Shown: in pieces, positions 1-9,499 of the stretch
Position numbering within the stretch: position 1 is the stretch's first letter
Layout: every line of letters starts with the position of its first letter
NCBI GenBank assembly: GCA_963801715.1
Contig: CAWDGB010000013.1
Coordinates: 61,105 to 125,104 of the forward strand
Reading direction: 5' to 3'
DNA: 64,000 bases
DNA from: CAVVJA01 sp963801715
Lineage (GTDB): Bacteria > Actinomycetota > Actinomycetes > Mycobacteriales > Jatrophihabitantaceae
The notes under the pieces: generated by a model
The model's database searches: none
Told to the model about the DNA's origin: nothing
Seen by the model: the letters and a program-made list of their open reading frames with translations, nothing else
Position numbers and translations under genes: made by a program

Positions 1-83
1 AGCTCTGGTTAGACTGCGGTTCCAGCGTGCCATCGATGCGGAGGAGCGGTTGAGCGCCGGTCTGATCTGGTAGGGCTGTTCGC

Positions 84-425
84 CTGACCACCATCGACGA
101 CATCGTGGTACCCGCGCTCTTGTTCGGGCAGACGTCCGACCACGGTGGCGCGCTTCGGGCGGCCGCCGGGCAGTACCTCGGGTTCGCGGCAATACTTGCG
201 GCCTAGCTGCGCGAGGACGTGATCGCCTACCTTGGCCTGACTCCCTCGGCGTTCGGCGAGCTAGTCCACCTGCAGGAGGTGGATCTCGGCGAGCGACCCG
301 CGATCTTGCGTCGTTACTTGGAGTGCGCCCCGGGAGCCAGGTCGCGCATTCCAGTGGACCGCCGTTGTCGGTCATGGAGTTCGAGAATATCGGCTGATCA
401 ATACCCCGCTTTATGTGATGTCTGA
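84..425 (+). pseudogene. Decayed C-terminal piece of a nitroreductase-like (deazaflavin) protein
   Basis: The + strand read from about 84 gives a protein-like stretch that is broken by an in-frame TAG at 204-206 and stops at 425. After the stop it carries ILRRYLECAPGARSRIPVD, which resembles the C-terminal signature of F420-type nitroreductase family proteins (ILxxYLxxAPGARPxxPVD followed by a short tail with YP). A neighbouring frame at the same place reads MEFENI, as the family tail would, so a frameshift near 370 is also likely. No ribosome site supports expression. The family call rests on motif memory only. Confidence 0.35.
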
Positions 426-495
426 CGCAGGCAACGCGCGGGAGCATGCGGCGTAGCGGACTGCTGGTCCTGGCGGGACGGGGTGTCAGACTCTA

Positions 496-1350
496 GTGAT
501 GGCGGCTGAACGTCCGCGCCGGGTGGAGGTGCGGTCCTTTCCCTCCAGCCGGCGGCTGGTCACAGCGGCGATGCGCGCTGGCCGAAGCAAAATGCCGATG
601 TACGGACTGGTCGATGTGGACATCACCACAGCGAATCGGCTGCTGGCTGGACACGATCCGCCCTTGTCGCTGACCGCCTTCGTGGTGGCCTGCGTGGCCC
701 GCGCCGCCGCCGCGCACCCGGCCGTGCATGCTTACCGGAACTGGCGAGGGCAGCTGGTGACCCACCGGCACGTGGATGTGGGCACGATGGTGGAGATCTC
801 CACTCCGCAGGGGCCGTTCGCCATTCCTCATCTCCTCCGCGACGCCGACATCCGCGGGGTGCCCGACCTCACCGCGGAGCTGCGCCGCGTCAAGCGCGAC
901 CCGTCGGTCAGCAGCAGCGGCAGGTGGCTGGAACGGGCCGGGCCGGCCGCGACCCGGATTCCCGGCGTGATCCCGGCCATGTATGCCGTGATGGCCCGAT
1001 CGGTCGCTGCCCGGCAACATATTGGTACCGTCGCCGTGACGGCTGTGGGGATGTTCGCCGGGGGCGGCGGCTTCGGAATCACCTCCCTGTCCTTGATGTC
1101 CCTGGAGATCATTGTCGGCGGGGTGAGCCAGCGCCCGAGCGTTATCGAAGGCCAGGTCACGGTCCGCGACGTCCTGGATCTCACTATCGCGATTGACCAC
1201 AACGTGGTGGACGGCGCGCCCGCCGCCCGATTCGCCGCCGAGTTTCGGGAGCTTCTGGAAAGCACCGCCGTGCTATCGCCGCACAGCGGTGCCGTCCAAG
1301 CCCCAGCCACGGCCATCGGCTTACACCGAGGCCGGACCCAGCGTCCGTAG
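496..1350 (+). CDS. Stand-alone 2-oxoacid dehydrogenase acyltransferase (E2-type catalytic domain) protein
   Basis: The 284-residue product matches the catalytic domain of 2-oxoacid dehydrogenase E2 acyltransferases. It has the KMPMYGLVDVDIT opening, the hydrophobic core around GGGGFGITSLS (about residues 190-200) and the active-site motif DHNVVDGAPAARF near residue 234, equal to the family DHxxxDG with catalytic His and Asp. Lipoyl and peripheral-subunit-binding domains are absent, so it is about half the length of a true E2. Such single-domain proteins occur in actinomycetes, and their acyl substrate is unknown. Start is GTG 496 or ATG 499; neither has a strong ribosome site. There is no operon partner. 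Confidence 0.85.
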   Translation: MMAAERPRRVEVRSFPSSRRLVTAAMRAGRSKMPMYGLVDVDITTANRLLAGHDPPLSLTAFVVACVARAAAAHPAVHAYRNWRGQLVTHRHVDVGTMVEISTPQGPFAIPHLLRDADIRGVPDLTAELRRVKRDPSVSSSGRWLERAGPAATRIPGVIPAMYAVMARSVAARQHIGTVAVTAVGMFAGGGGFGITSLSLMSLEIIVGGVSQRPSVIEGQVTVRDVLDLTIAIDHNVVDGAPAARFAAEFRELLESTAVLSPHSGAVQAPATAIGLHRGRTQRP

Positions 1351-2712
1351 ACAACGGACGCGTCGGCGCACCATACGATCGGTGCGGCCGGGCAAAGGAT
1401 GGGTGTCGCTCTGTCCGGGCGTCACGCTGAGCAACCCTCCGGGAGTCACTCAAATATCCGTCTCGTTCTGGTCGTCGCGGTAGCCCCTGGACCAGCGGCA
1501 AAGGCAAGAACGCAGCGACGAAAGGGGAATCGCTGTTCTCAGGTCGGCGACGCCGCTCCAGGGAACGTGTCTACAACAGCCCGATGCCAGCAGAGAAGCG
1601 ACGTCGTGGACACTTCTGGATCGCTCCAGAGAATCGGCGTTGTGCCGACGTCGGCACGACGCCAAATACGTGCGATATGGTCAAAGGTTGTATCCGCTCG
1701 TCACTGCGCTGTTATGTGCGGCCCGGCCGGCCTGCGCGGCGAAAGCGGCGGCGGACAGCGACGTTGAGCGCACCGCGGCGCGGCCGGCTCCAGTTGGCGT
1801 GACGTTCTTGCTTCCGCCGCCGCAACTCACCGCGACGAGGACGATTGCGACAATCACGAGCAGCCGTCGGCGCGTGTGACCTCACCGTCGCTCCGAGACT
1901 CGTGCGGCGCCACGTCGGCGCTCGGCGAGTACGGAAATCAGCGACTCGAGTTCCCGCCAGCGGCGCGCCGCGACGGCTCAAGCGCGTCAGCCCGGAGCCC
2001 TGCGGTCAAGAATCAAATGCGTGGCCGAACGTCGACAAGCGTACGGTCGTCGACCGATCGGTCGTCGAGAACCGCCGACAGTGGATCGGGCAGCGCGCTG
2101 AGTGACCTGGCTGGCCGTGGCTGAGTTCTACTTCGAGATGCCGCACCTCCACGGATAGCAGCGGGAACTCCGCGTTAGCGCCGGTGACCTCGATAGCCCG
2201 GCATCGAACGCGCGCCGATCTGCGCAACCGCGCGATCACGCGCTGCGCTGGGTGGCGTCCTGGGCATCCGCGCCGTCAACGGACACCCAACGGTGTCGTC
2301 CGCTGTACCGTTCGCCCCGCTGTCGTCGCGCTTGACGGGCAGCAGCGACGGTTTCTCGCCATGCCTCCAAACCGTCCCTGACGGTCGCCTTGGGCTCGTT
2401 CTCACCGCTGGTTGTCATCATCTGACCACCCCGTGTCAAAGGGCCTTACGGGCTTCGCTGAACGCTCAGCGGGCGACAGGCCGACTGCACTATACGCAGC
2501 CGACGCACCGCGCGCGGTACCGTTCTGTGGTGGGTGATTTCGCTGCCACGCAGGGTGATTCTCGCGTCTGGGCTGGGTGATTTAGCGGCCACGTTGCGCT
2601 TAGGAGTCATGTCCTCAACATGCATCCCCCCATCGGCATGTCCGGCCGCGCCACCGGTCGGGCCGCGTCTGCGCCGACGGTGTGGAACTAGCGGATCCGG
2701 CATAGTGCTGTC
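1351..2712. other. Gene-poor region with no confident gene
   Basis: About 1.36 kb without a convincing coding sequence on either strand. Short frames exist on both strands but none shows a known family or steady codon use. A minus-strand frame at 2236-2439 (MTTSGENEPKATVRDGLEAW...) has a GGGGTGG upstream of its ATG and could be a small basic protein or a remnant. The only clear structure is the set of iterated GGGTGATT repeats at 2531-2595, listed separately. Confidence 0.6.
2531..2595 (+). repeat. Three iterated GGGTGATT repeats, likely end of a lost mobile element
   Basis: GGGTGATT begins at 2532, 2553 and 2575, so the spacing is 21 and 22 bases. The first and third copies continue alike (TCGCTGCCACG and TAGCGGCCACG). 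Such 20-22 bp iterated sites are typical of transposon ends. The same opening, GGGTGAT followed by a C/G/T-rich tail, occurs in the inverted ends of the recombinase element at 26118-28811. No transposase is adjacent, so this may be a solo end left after excision or deletion. Confidence 0.45.
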
Positions 2713-3141
2713 ATGGCGTACCGGATGAACGATCAGCAGGCCCGTGAGGTGCTGGCAGCAGGCACTCACACCGGCAAGCTGGCCACCGTGCGGGCCGACG
2801 GGAGCCCGCATGTGGCGCCGGTCTGGTTTGTGCTTGACGGCGACGATCTGGTGTTCACGACCGGGGCAGGTACCTCGAAGGGCAAGGCCCTGCGGCGCGA
2901 TCCCCGGGCCGCGTTGGTGGTCGACTTCGAGGAGCCGCCGTACGCGTTCGTGCTGGTGGAGGGCCGGGTATCGATCTCGGAGAATCTTGACGAGCTGCTG
3001 CCGCTCTCGATCAGAATTGCTGAACGCTACGTCGCGCCCGACCTGGCCCAGCAGTTCGGCGAACGCAATGCCGTAGGCGGCGAGCTACTGGTTCGCCTCC
3101 ACCCGGAGAAGATCACCGGATTCGGCGATATGACGGGCTGA
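2713..3141 (+). CDS. PPOX-class F420-dependent oxidoreductase
   Basis: A 142-residue split beta-barrel flavin-binding-fold protein of the pyridoxamine-5'-phosphate-oxidase superfamily, F420-dependent (Rv1155-like) branch. Typical features are the N-terminal GKLATVRADGSPHVAPVWF segment (residues 20-38), the GTSKGKALRRDPRAALVVD block that binds the cofactor phosphate and the EGRVSI strand. Length and domain order are normal. These enzymes reduce small molecules with F420H2; the natural substrate is not evident. The start ATG at 2713 is the first in frame. It stands alone, and no operon is seen. Confidence 0.9.
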   Translation: MAYRMNDQQAREVLAAGTHTGKLATVRADGSPHVAPVWFVLDGDDLVFTTGAGTSKGKALRRDPRAALVVDFEEPPYAFVLVEGRVSISENLDELLPLSIRIAERYVAPDLAQQFGERNAVGGELLVRLHPEKITGFGDMTG

Positions 3142-3929
3142 GCGGCTAGGCCAGGCTCGACGGGACCGTCCAGACCCACGTCTACTCTCAGGAAACCGCA
3201 CCAACGAAGTCGACTCGATGGACCCCATCAGCCGCGAAGGCGTCAAGCAGCAGCCGACGTGCATCTTCGAGTAGCGGCCACCGTCGATCACTCGCCATGC
3301 AGGAGACGATCGCACACTTGCGTCCAGACACTCCCGCGCACCGCGCGCTATCCGAGCATGACAGGAAGCCGGCGAGCCGGGCTCGTCCAACCGGCGTTGC
3401 CACCGGGGGTCGGTGATCGCGGTAGACGGCCTGGTTGCGGAGTGTGAAAGTCCGACCTGGGGTCCGTGTGTGAGAGTCGGCGTGGTTGCGTCCTTGCCTG
3501 TGTGAAGGGAATAAAGCGCACGGGCGAGGCCCCGCACGAGTGAACTCCTGGAAGCGGCCTGTGGTTACCTCGTACAGCAGCCGAGCTTCCGCGTGCGCCT
3601 GCCGAACAGCAAGCCGACGACACTGCTGAATAGGCGCTCGTCCAATCGTGAAGCGAACGCGAGCGACTAAAGACGGCCCGCGCCTCGCCGTCGTTACGCG
3701 CGGAGTGAAGCCCCTCGGCTCACCGCACAGATGAGTCCTTACATCCGCCTGCGCATGGCGTAGCGATTCGCGACCGATGGCGGCTGGTGTAGCACCGTTC
3801 ACTGCAGCGGGAAGTCTCACGCGAGTGCTATCGGGTTGCTGCTCGGGAAGATGGCGGCGCCGCCGCGGGGAGGCGACTTGGGCGGGCGGATGCTTAAGCG
3901 GATGCAGCGCTGATGATCGTGAGGATGAT
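3142..3929. other. Gene-poor region, nothing recognised
   Basis: About 790 bases between the PPOX gene and the endonuclease V-like gene. Long frames run through it on the minus strand (3188-3820) but their translation is arginine/serine/proline-rich without a domain and looks like a GC-rich shadow. I see no RNA gene, repeat or clear promoter. Confidence 0.5.
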
Positions 3930-4670
3930 GTGCAGGTGTCGGCCTGGCCGGCAACGGCGGATGCGTTGATCGATGTTCAGCACGCCATTGGGATCGCATA
4001 TCCGGCACGCTGGCGGCCGGCTCTTGACATGCCGCTGAATGTGGCCTCGGCATGGGTGTGTTTCGAGCAGGGACACGCCGGTCCGGGCGCCGCAGGAGAT
4101 CCAGCCTGGGCAGCGGCAGTGGTCATGCGCGGACGGATCGTGGTCGCGCAGGCGACCGTGCATGGCACGGCCGGCGCGACCTACCTGCCGGGTCTTCTGG
4201 CATTGCGGACCGGAGCCCTGCTCTCCACCGCTGTGACCAGCGTGGCGCGCGATGCCGACGTCCTGGTCATCGACGCGACAGGTCGTGACCATCCACGCCG
4301 TGCCGGGCTTGCCATGCAGCTAGGCGCCGTTCTCGATCTGCCGAGCGTCGGCGTCACCCACCGACCGTTTCTTGCCGCCGGAGACTGGCCCTCCGACATC
4401 CGAGGAGCACATTCACCGCTGATCCTTGACGATCAGCTTGTCGGCTACTGGGTCCGCACGCGCGCCGGTCGGCGGCCCGTGGCCGTGCACGCCGGTTGGC
4501 GAACCGACCCACACACCGCGGTCACCGTCGTCCTCGCCTGCACGGGGCGCATGCGTACACCGACGCCGCTGCGTCAGGCCCGGCGACTCGCTCGGCAGCT
4601 CAGGGCACAGGCCCAGGACCGACCCGCGCAGCTCGGCGCAATGTCGAGGCCGACCGTCGGTCCGGAATGA
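3930..4670 (+). CDS. Endonuclease V-family protein with altered catalytic residues
   Basis: GTG 3930 is preferred: GAGG lies at 3921-3924, and an upstream in-frame ATG at 3777 would add a low-complexity leader. The 246-residue product aligns by eye along its length with endonuclease V (Nfi), which nicks DNA or RNA at inosine. ASAWVCFEQG matches the GADVGFEQG strand, YLPGLLALRT matches YIPGFLSFRE, and IDATGRDHPRRAGLA matches VDGHGISHPRRLGVA. Relative to the E. coli enzyme the first metal-binding Asp (D35) is Trp, the Glu of FRE (E89) is Thr, and GVAKK and GHR are GVTHR and GWR. Only the third-motif Asp remains. The protein is therefore probably not a normal nuclease; it may bind nucleic acid. 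Confidence 0.7.
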   Translation: MQVSAWPATADALIDVQHAIGIAYPARWRPALDMPLNVASAWVCFEQGHAGPGAAGDPAWAAAVVMRGRIVVAQATVHGTAGATYLPGLLALRTGALLSTAVTSVARDADVLVIDATGRDHPRRAGLAMQLGAVLDLPSVGVTHRPFLAAGDWPSDIRGAHSPLILDDQLVGYWVRTRAGRRPVAVHAGWRTDPHTAVTVVLACTGRMRTPTPLRQARRLARQLRAQAQDRPAQLGAMSRPTVGPE

Positions 4671-4888
4671 CGGCTCAGTACCCCGAACGGCGACCCGTCG
4701 TTAAGCGTGGGCGCTGTGGGGCGCGAGGTTAGCGCAGATGATGCGGTCTGGGCGGGATGGCTCGCGGAAAACTGTGGGCGCTGGACCGACGGTAGGACAA
4801 TGTGGTGGCTGTGGGGCGTCGCGGCGGAGCCGTCGAACTCTCATCCGTCACGGCATCCTGTGGCCGCGTTCATTAGTGGTTCGCTGGT

Positions 4889-5806
4889 TTAGCTGGCGGT
4901 CGCTTCTCGGACGGCTGGGACGATCTCGGTGGCCCAGCGGGCCAGGGCCTCGGCCGTGGGCGTGTCGTCGGTGGTGTGGTAGATGAATCCGACCGCGTGG
5001 TGGTCGAGCACAGCGCTGGTCAGTTCCTCGATCCATTGCTGAACCGAACCGCCGGTCCAGCGTCCGTCGTCGCCGCGTGGGGCGGCGAGCGGCCCGGCCG
5101 TGATACGACCACCGAAGTTGAACATGGTGGCGATCTGCGCTGGGTCTCGTCCCACCGCGGCCGCCGCATCGTCGATGCGCGGGCGGGACTGACGGTAGCG
5201 CGAACTGAGCCAGTCGGAGCCGCCGGGCGGAATCCACCCGTCGGCTAGCCGACCGGTGACGGCCAGCGACTTCGGCCCCACCGACCCGGTCCAGATCGGC
5301 GGGACCGCCACAGCGGCGGGATCCAGCCCAGACACCTGATAGAACTGTCCGTCGAAGTTCACCGGATCGCCCCCGCCACCCAGCGCGCGGATCAGCGTGA
5401 TCGCTTCTTCCATCGCGCGCACCGCGGATCCGCCATTCAGCCGCGGAACACCGAGTTTCACGATCATGTCCCAGAGCGCCCCCGCCCCGATCCCGAGCAT
5501 GACCCGGCGGCCAGACAGCGCCGACAGCGAGGTGATCGTGCGGGCCAGCACCGCAGCGGGACGGCACGCCAGGTTGGTCACCGTGACCATGCCGGTGATC
5601 CGCTCGGTCTGGCCGAGGACAAACGACAACAGCGCATACGCGTCCAACTTGTCGCCGAAATACGGATGATCGGCGACCGTGAACAGATCGAGGCCATCCC
5701 GCTCCGCCTGAGCGGCCAGCCGGGCAGAATCAGCTGCCCTGCCGATATCAACGCCATTCCAGGCACCCAACCCACAGCCGAACAACACACTGCGATCTGG
5801 CATCAT
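4889..5806 (-). CDS. LLM-class F420-dependent oxidoreductase
   Basis: A 305-residue luciferase-like (LLM) TIM-barrel protein. The start at 5806 is chosen because GGAGAGGAAG sits just upstream on the minus strand; the frame stays open further 5' but without support. Visible marks are FTVADHPYF near the N-terminus, the TGMVTVTNLACRPAAVLA segment, the GIGAGALWDM motif and PPIWTGSVGPKSLAVTGRLADGW, all typical of F420-type members of this family. The substrate is unknown. It converges with the endonuclease V-like gene, 218 bases away. Confidence 0.85.
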   Translation of the reverse strand: MMPDRSVLFGCGLGAWNGVDIGRAADSARLAAQAERDGLDLFTVADHPYFGDKLDAYALLSFVLGQTERITGMVTVTNLACRPAAVLARTITSLSALSGRRVMLGIGAGALWDMIVKLGVPRLNGGSAVRAMEEAITLIRALGGGGDPVNFDGQFYQVSGLDPAAVAVPPIWTGSVGPKSLAVTGRLADGWIPPGGSDWLSSRYRQSRPRIDDAAAAVGRDPAQIATMFNFGGRITAGPLAAPRGDDGRWTGGSVQQWIEELTSAVLDHHAVGFIYHTTDDTPTAEALARWATEIVPAVREATAS

Positions 5807-5960
5807 GCTTCCTCTCCGATCGCCGGTCCCAGGGATATTCGGCCCGACAGTACGGGCCGCCGACGCAGTGAAGCCCGTAACCGTGGCGAAGACAATCCGG
5901 CGCAGCGAGGACCTGTGCATAAGCGGGGTTGTTGTCGGCGTGGCGAGAGAATTCGAGGTC

Positions 5961-6359
5961 TCAGCGCGGACCGGCGGCAAACGGGGCGTCTGTGACGGTC
6001 GAGACGTATGACTGATCGAACGTCATCGGGTTGTCGAGGAATCCGATTCATGATCTTCGTGAACATTCGGGCGACTGAACGGCGACACCGTGGCCGATGC
6101 CGGCGAAGGTCATTTGGTGGGAGTGGGAAGGATTTCTGGCGACGAGCGCCGCTGACGTCGGCGGCGTGATGGCGTCCAAGGCGCCGCTGGCCAGTAGCAC
6201 CGGGGACGGGGTTGTGCGCGCCGCGTCGAGGTGCCGACGATGTCGCCCGACGAGAGAGTCCGCCAGCGGGACCGGCGCGATGACCTCCGTCTGATTCGGC
6301 GCAGGAGCGTCCGAGGCGCGACTGAGGTACTGCACCCGACCGACGCTACCGATGACCAA
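5961..6359 (-). pseudogene. C-terminal remnant of an alpha/beta hydrolase (TAP-like)
   Basis: The minus strand encodes PVLLASGALDAITPP...GIGHGVAVQ, which is the Asp-loop and His-loop end of TAP-like alpha/beta hydrolases (family pattern SGELDPITPP...GAGHG). The tail is continued in another frame as FLDNPMTFDQSY... to a stop at 5961-5963, so one frameshift lies near 6035. Everything upstream of the Asp loop, including the nucleophile Ser, is missing. The gene is a decayed fragment. Confidence 0.5.
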
Positions 6360-6762
6360 CCAGCCACCCGGCCGGACGTATTGTCACCTGATCGCTGAGG
6401 ATCCTCCCGCCGAGGCGATCCTGCGCGTCAGAAGATGAATAATGCGGTCGCGAGGAACTGGCAGGTGACGGCGGCGCGCCGATCAGCCGTGGTGGTGCAT
6501 TCAACCAGACCATGCGGCAGGCAGCGGCGGTCACGGCGAGCGCCCACAGCACGGACAGCCGGTCACGCCGCGGCGGAGCCGCGTTCGCCATTCCTGGCGA
6601 TCGCTGGTGGGTCGGCGCGTGCGACCGCTTAACTTCCGACTCGTGCCGCCAGTGCTGACCGGGGGTGTCGCGATGAATGGCTCGCGAATCATCGCGGCGA
6701 CAAAATGACGCTGGTGATACGACAGGTACGGCGACCGCTCACGTCGTGCAGCCGCCTGAGCA
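6360..6762. other. Gene-poor region, nothing recognised
   Basis: About 400 bases between the hydrolase remnant and the winged-helix hydrolase gene. Frames on both strands are short and compositionally biased. No repeat, hairpin or promoter stood out. Confidence 0.5.
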
Positions 6763-8352
6763 TCACCTGACGGCGCGAAGCAGTTGCTGCCCGGGAATAT
6801 TGTCCTCGGACGATACCGGCAGCAGCCGAACCCCGCTGCCCGCAAGCAGCATTCCGGCCGCAGCGGACACCCACAGCTCGCCCGCACCAGCGGCATCAGC
6901 GATTCGCTCTGCGTAGCGCACGCCAGGACCCTCCGCCAACATCGAGTCCCGCGCCACCTCGGCGATCGACACACCCAGGCGGGTGCGGCCGCGCAGGCTC
7001 GCGAGCCCACATCGCACGGCCGTGGCCGGCCCATCGAAGAGGGCGACCCGCCGGCCCGCCGGCGTCGCCCGGGCGCGACCGCCCGTCGCCACCAGGTCGT
7101 CGATGACCTGCATCTCCGATTCGCCGGCAACTGCGACGACGGCTGCGAGCGAGAGCGGCTGTGGGGCAGGCGGCCGCAATGTCTGCAGGAACGCGTCGAT
7201 CTGATCGAGGATCTGGTCGGGATCCCCGCACACGAGGTGGTCGGAGCCCTCGAGCAATTGCAGCCTTGCCGACGGTATGTGGTCCGCGAGGTAGCGCGCT
7301 TCCTCAACCTTGAACAGCGCGTCGCCGGTGCGATGCAGGACCAGCGTCGGTACGCGAACCGCCCCTAGCACGTCGCGGACGTCGACAGCGGAGTTCATGT
7401 CCATCAGTGCACGGATCGTGGACGGCGTTGCCGCGGCGCGCATGCGCTGTGCCCACCACCGTTGCATCTGCGGATCGCCCGACGGGCACCGCATCCGAAG
7501 ATCGGCCTCCCAGTCCCAGCTGTCGATCAGCCGATCGGTGTAGCTGCGACGCTCCTTGTCCGTCTGCGCCCATGGGTACCCCTCGCCCCTGGTGCGCTTG
7601 GCATAACTGCCGTACAAGACGAGCGACGACACCCGCTCCGGATGGGTGGCCGCCATCACGATGGCCATCGGGCCGCCCTCGGAATAGCCGCACAGGACGG
7701 CCCGACGCGAGCCCACGGCATCCATGACTGCGAGGACGTCGTGCATCCGCATCTCAAGGTCGGGAAGCCCCACGGGCCGGTCGGACATCCCGGTCCCCCG
7801 CTTGTCGAACCGGATCAACCGGCCCATGGACCCCAGTCGGCCGAGGAAGTGCGCGTGCCGGTCGTCGGCCCAGTCGAGTTCGAGATGGGAGACGAATCCC
7901 GAGATCAGAACGATGTCCAGCTCACCGCCGCCGGTGACCTGGTATGCGATGTGCAGACCGTCGCTGATGGTGTAGCGGATCGGCGCGGTCTCACCGGCTG
8001 GACCCCGGTCGGGCGAGGCAGCTGTGGCCTCGGTGGTCGCCTCGACGTTCACGTCGGCGACGAACCGGTATCCGCGACTGTGCACCGTGCGGATCAGCTT
8101 CTGGTCGCGCCCGTCGTCGCCCATCGCCCGACGTGCCTGCTTGATTCGGCTCGTCACAGCCGCCTCAGTCACGAACCGGCCGCCCCACACGGCATCCATG
8201 AGCTCTTCCTTGGACACGACGCGGTCCCGGTGCGACACGAGATAACTCAGCACGTCGAACGTCTGCGGCTCGATCGGCACGGGCCGGCCGTCTCGACGCA
8301 GTTCGAACCGGGCGGTATCGAGAACGAGGCCGTCGTCGAAGGCGAACCCCAC
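6763..8352 (-). CDS. Winged-helix / alpha-beta hydrolase / degenerate cyclase three-domain protein
   Basis: A 529-residue protein with three domains. Residues 1-100 are an OmpR/PhoB-type winged helix (EPQTFDVLSYLVSHRDRVV ... GRGYRF-like wing, here SRGYRFVADV). Residues about 125-395 are an alpha/beta hydrolase with nucleophile elbow GYSEGG (Ser near 220), a TGDALFKV acid loop and a SDHLV histidine. Residues about 410-529 resemble the back half of a class III nucleotidyl cyclase domain (FDGPATAVRCG, GVRYAERIADAAGAGELWVS), but the metal-binding front half is missing. A role as a ligand- or ester-sensing transcription regulator is inferred. It is the last gene of a minus-strand run after AzlC, AzlD and the TPR protein. 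Its winged helix is closely related to that of the gene at 15218. Confidence 0.8.
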   Translation of the reverse strand: MGFAFDDGLVLDTARFELRRDGRPVPIEPQTFDVLSYLVSHRDRVVSKEELMDAVWGGRFVTEAAVTSRIKQARRAMGDDGRDQKLIRTVHSRGYRFVADVNVEATTEATAASPDRGPAGETAPIRYTISDGLHIAYQVTGGGELDIVLISGFVSHLELDWADDRHAHFLGRLGSMGRLIRFDKRGTGMSDRPVGLPDLEMRMHDVLAVMDAVGSRRAVLCGYSEGGPMAIVMAATHPERVSSLVLYGSYAKRTRGEGYPWAQTDKERRSYTDRLIDSWDWEADLRMRCPSGDPQMQRWWAQRMRAAATPSTIRALMDMNSAVDVRDVLGAVRVPTLVLHRTGDALFKVEEARYLADHIPSARLQLLEGSDHLVCGDPDQILDQIDAFLQTLRPPAPQPLSLAAVVAVAGESEMQVIDDLVATGGRARATPAGRRVALFDGPATAVRCGLASLRGRTRLGVSIAEVARDSMLAEGPGVRYAERIADAAGAGELWVSAAAGMLLAGSGVRLLPVSSEDNIPGQQLLRAVR

Positions 8353-8439
8353 GTCAGGATGGTCGCACAGCGCACCAATAGTGGGGACAAACCATATACA
8401 ACGACTGGCTCCAGCTCCGCGTGAGTCGAACCGTCTCCG

Positions 8440-9469
8440 CTATGTCAATCTGAGGGCGTAGCTGACCGCTTGGTCGACGGCGAACGCCTGCCCGGCCGAC
8501 CACGCTCGCTCGAACGCGGCGGGGTCGAGTGCCTGCGCGGCAGCGGCCCGGCTGTGCTCGAAGTGCGGCCCTTCGTCCGGCGGCCAGGCCGCGCCTTGCT
8601 CGGTCACCATCCGGTCAGCCGCCGACAACAGTGTCGCGGCGCGCTCGTAGTCGCGAGTCGCGACAGCGATCGCGGCCAGGCTGTTGAGGCAGTACGGGAT
8701 GAGCCAGGTATCACCGAGCCGGTGGGCGATGCGAAGGCTTTCCACGGCCAGGTCCCGGGCTCGAGAAAGGTCGCCGAGTTGCTGCTCGACCACGCTCAGG
8801 TTGCCGGCTTCTGCCGCCACCGACCGAAGATCGCCCATCTCCCGGGCCAGCTCCAGCCGCTGCGACATCCAGCCGCGGGCCTGCGGGAACTCGACCGCGC
8901 ATCTGGGCGGCGACGCCGAGCACATGCAGCGCGCTGGAGCGTCCGCGCTGGTCGCCCGTCCCGTCGACGACGTCAAGAGCCTCGAGGCACAAGGTCCGAC
9001 CGCGCTCGATGTCCCCGCGCAACTCCACCCTGGCCAGGCCGGTGAGCGCGAGCGCGATCGCGGTCGGCTCGCCCAGCCGGCGGGCGAGGCCGAGGCTGCG
9101 CTGATGCAGAGCCAGGGTGGCCTCGTCGTCGCCGCGCCAGAAGGCGAGTAGGCCGGCCTGGAACAACGCCTCGGCACGAAGCGCATCCTCGGCCGTCCGC
9201 TCGAACAGGACACGATCAAGCCACGCGCGACCCGTGCTGATTCGGTCCGTGTACTGCCAGAAGTCGACCAGCGCGACAGCCAGGCGTAGGCCTTCGTCGG
9301 CCCGCCCGGAATCGAGCAACCAGCAAAGCGCCGACTCGCACTCGCAGTAGCGGCGGTCCAGACGCTCGCGCCAACGCGCCGCATCGGGGCCCCTGAGCTT
9401 TCCGCCGGCTTCCTCGGCGAAACGCACCAGGTTGACCGCCTGCGCCTCGTTCACGAGAACTCCCAGCAC
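8440..9469 (-). CDS. TPR-repeat protein like the C-terminus of AAA/LuxR-type regulators (frameshifted)
   Basis: GTG 9469 has GGAGGG four bases upstream. The product begins in the manner of the TPR half of large actinobacterial ATPase regulators (RFAEEAGGKLRGPDAARW, then LDRRYCECESALCWLL), with helical repeats to the stop at 8440. The N-terminal half reads in one frame down to about 8900 (AAQMRG) and continues in another as EFPQARGWMSQRLELAREM, so a single-base indel lies near 8895-8902. It may be a consensus error, since repeats on both sides are well kept. There is no ATPase domain, so it is an orphan TPR scaffold. It may work with the neighbouring winged-helix protein. Confidence 0.6.
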
Positions 9470-9499
9470 GTTCCCTCCACAGTCTGACTGCAGTGTCGG

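Noticed and set aside
2236..2439. Small basic minus-strand gene
   Set aside because: A possible ribosome site exists, but no family and no continuation after a likely shift; kept only as a note in the gene-poor region.
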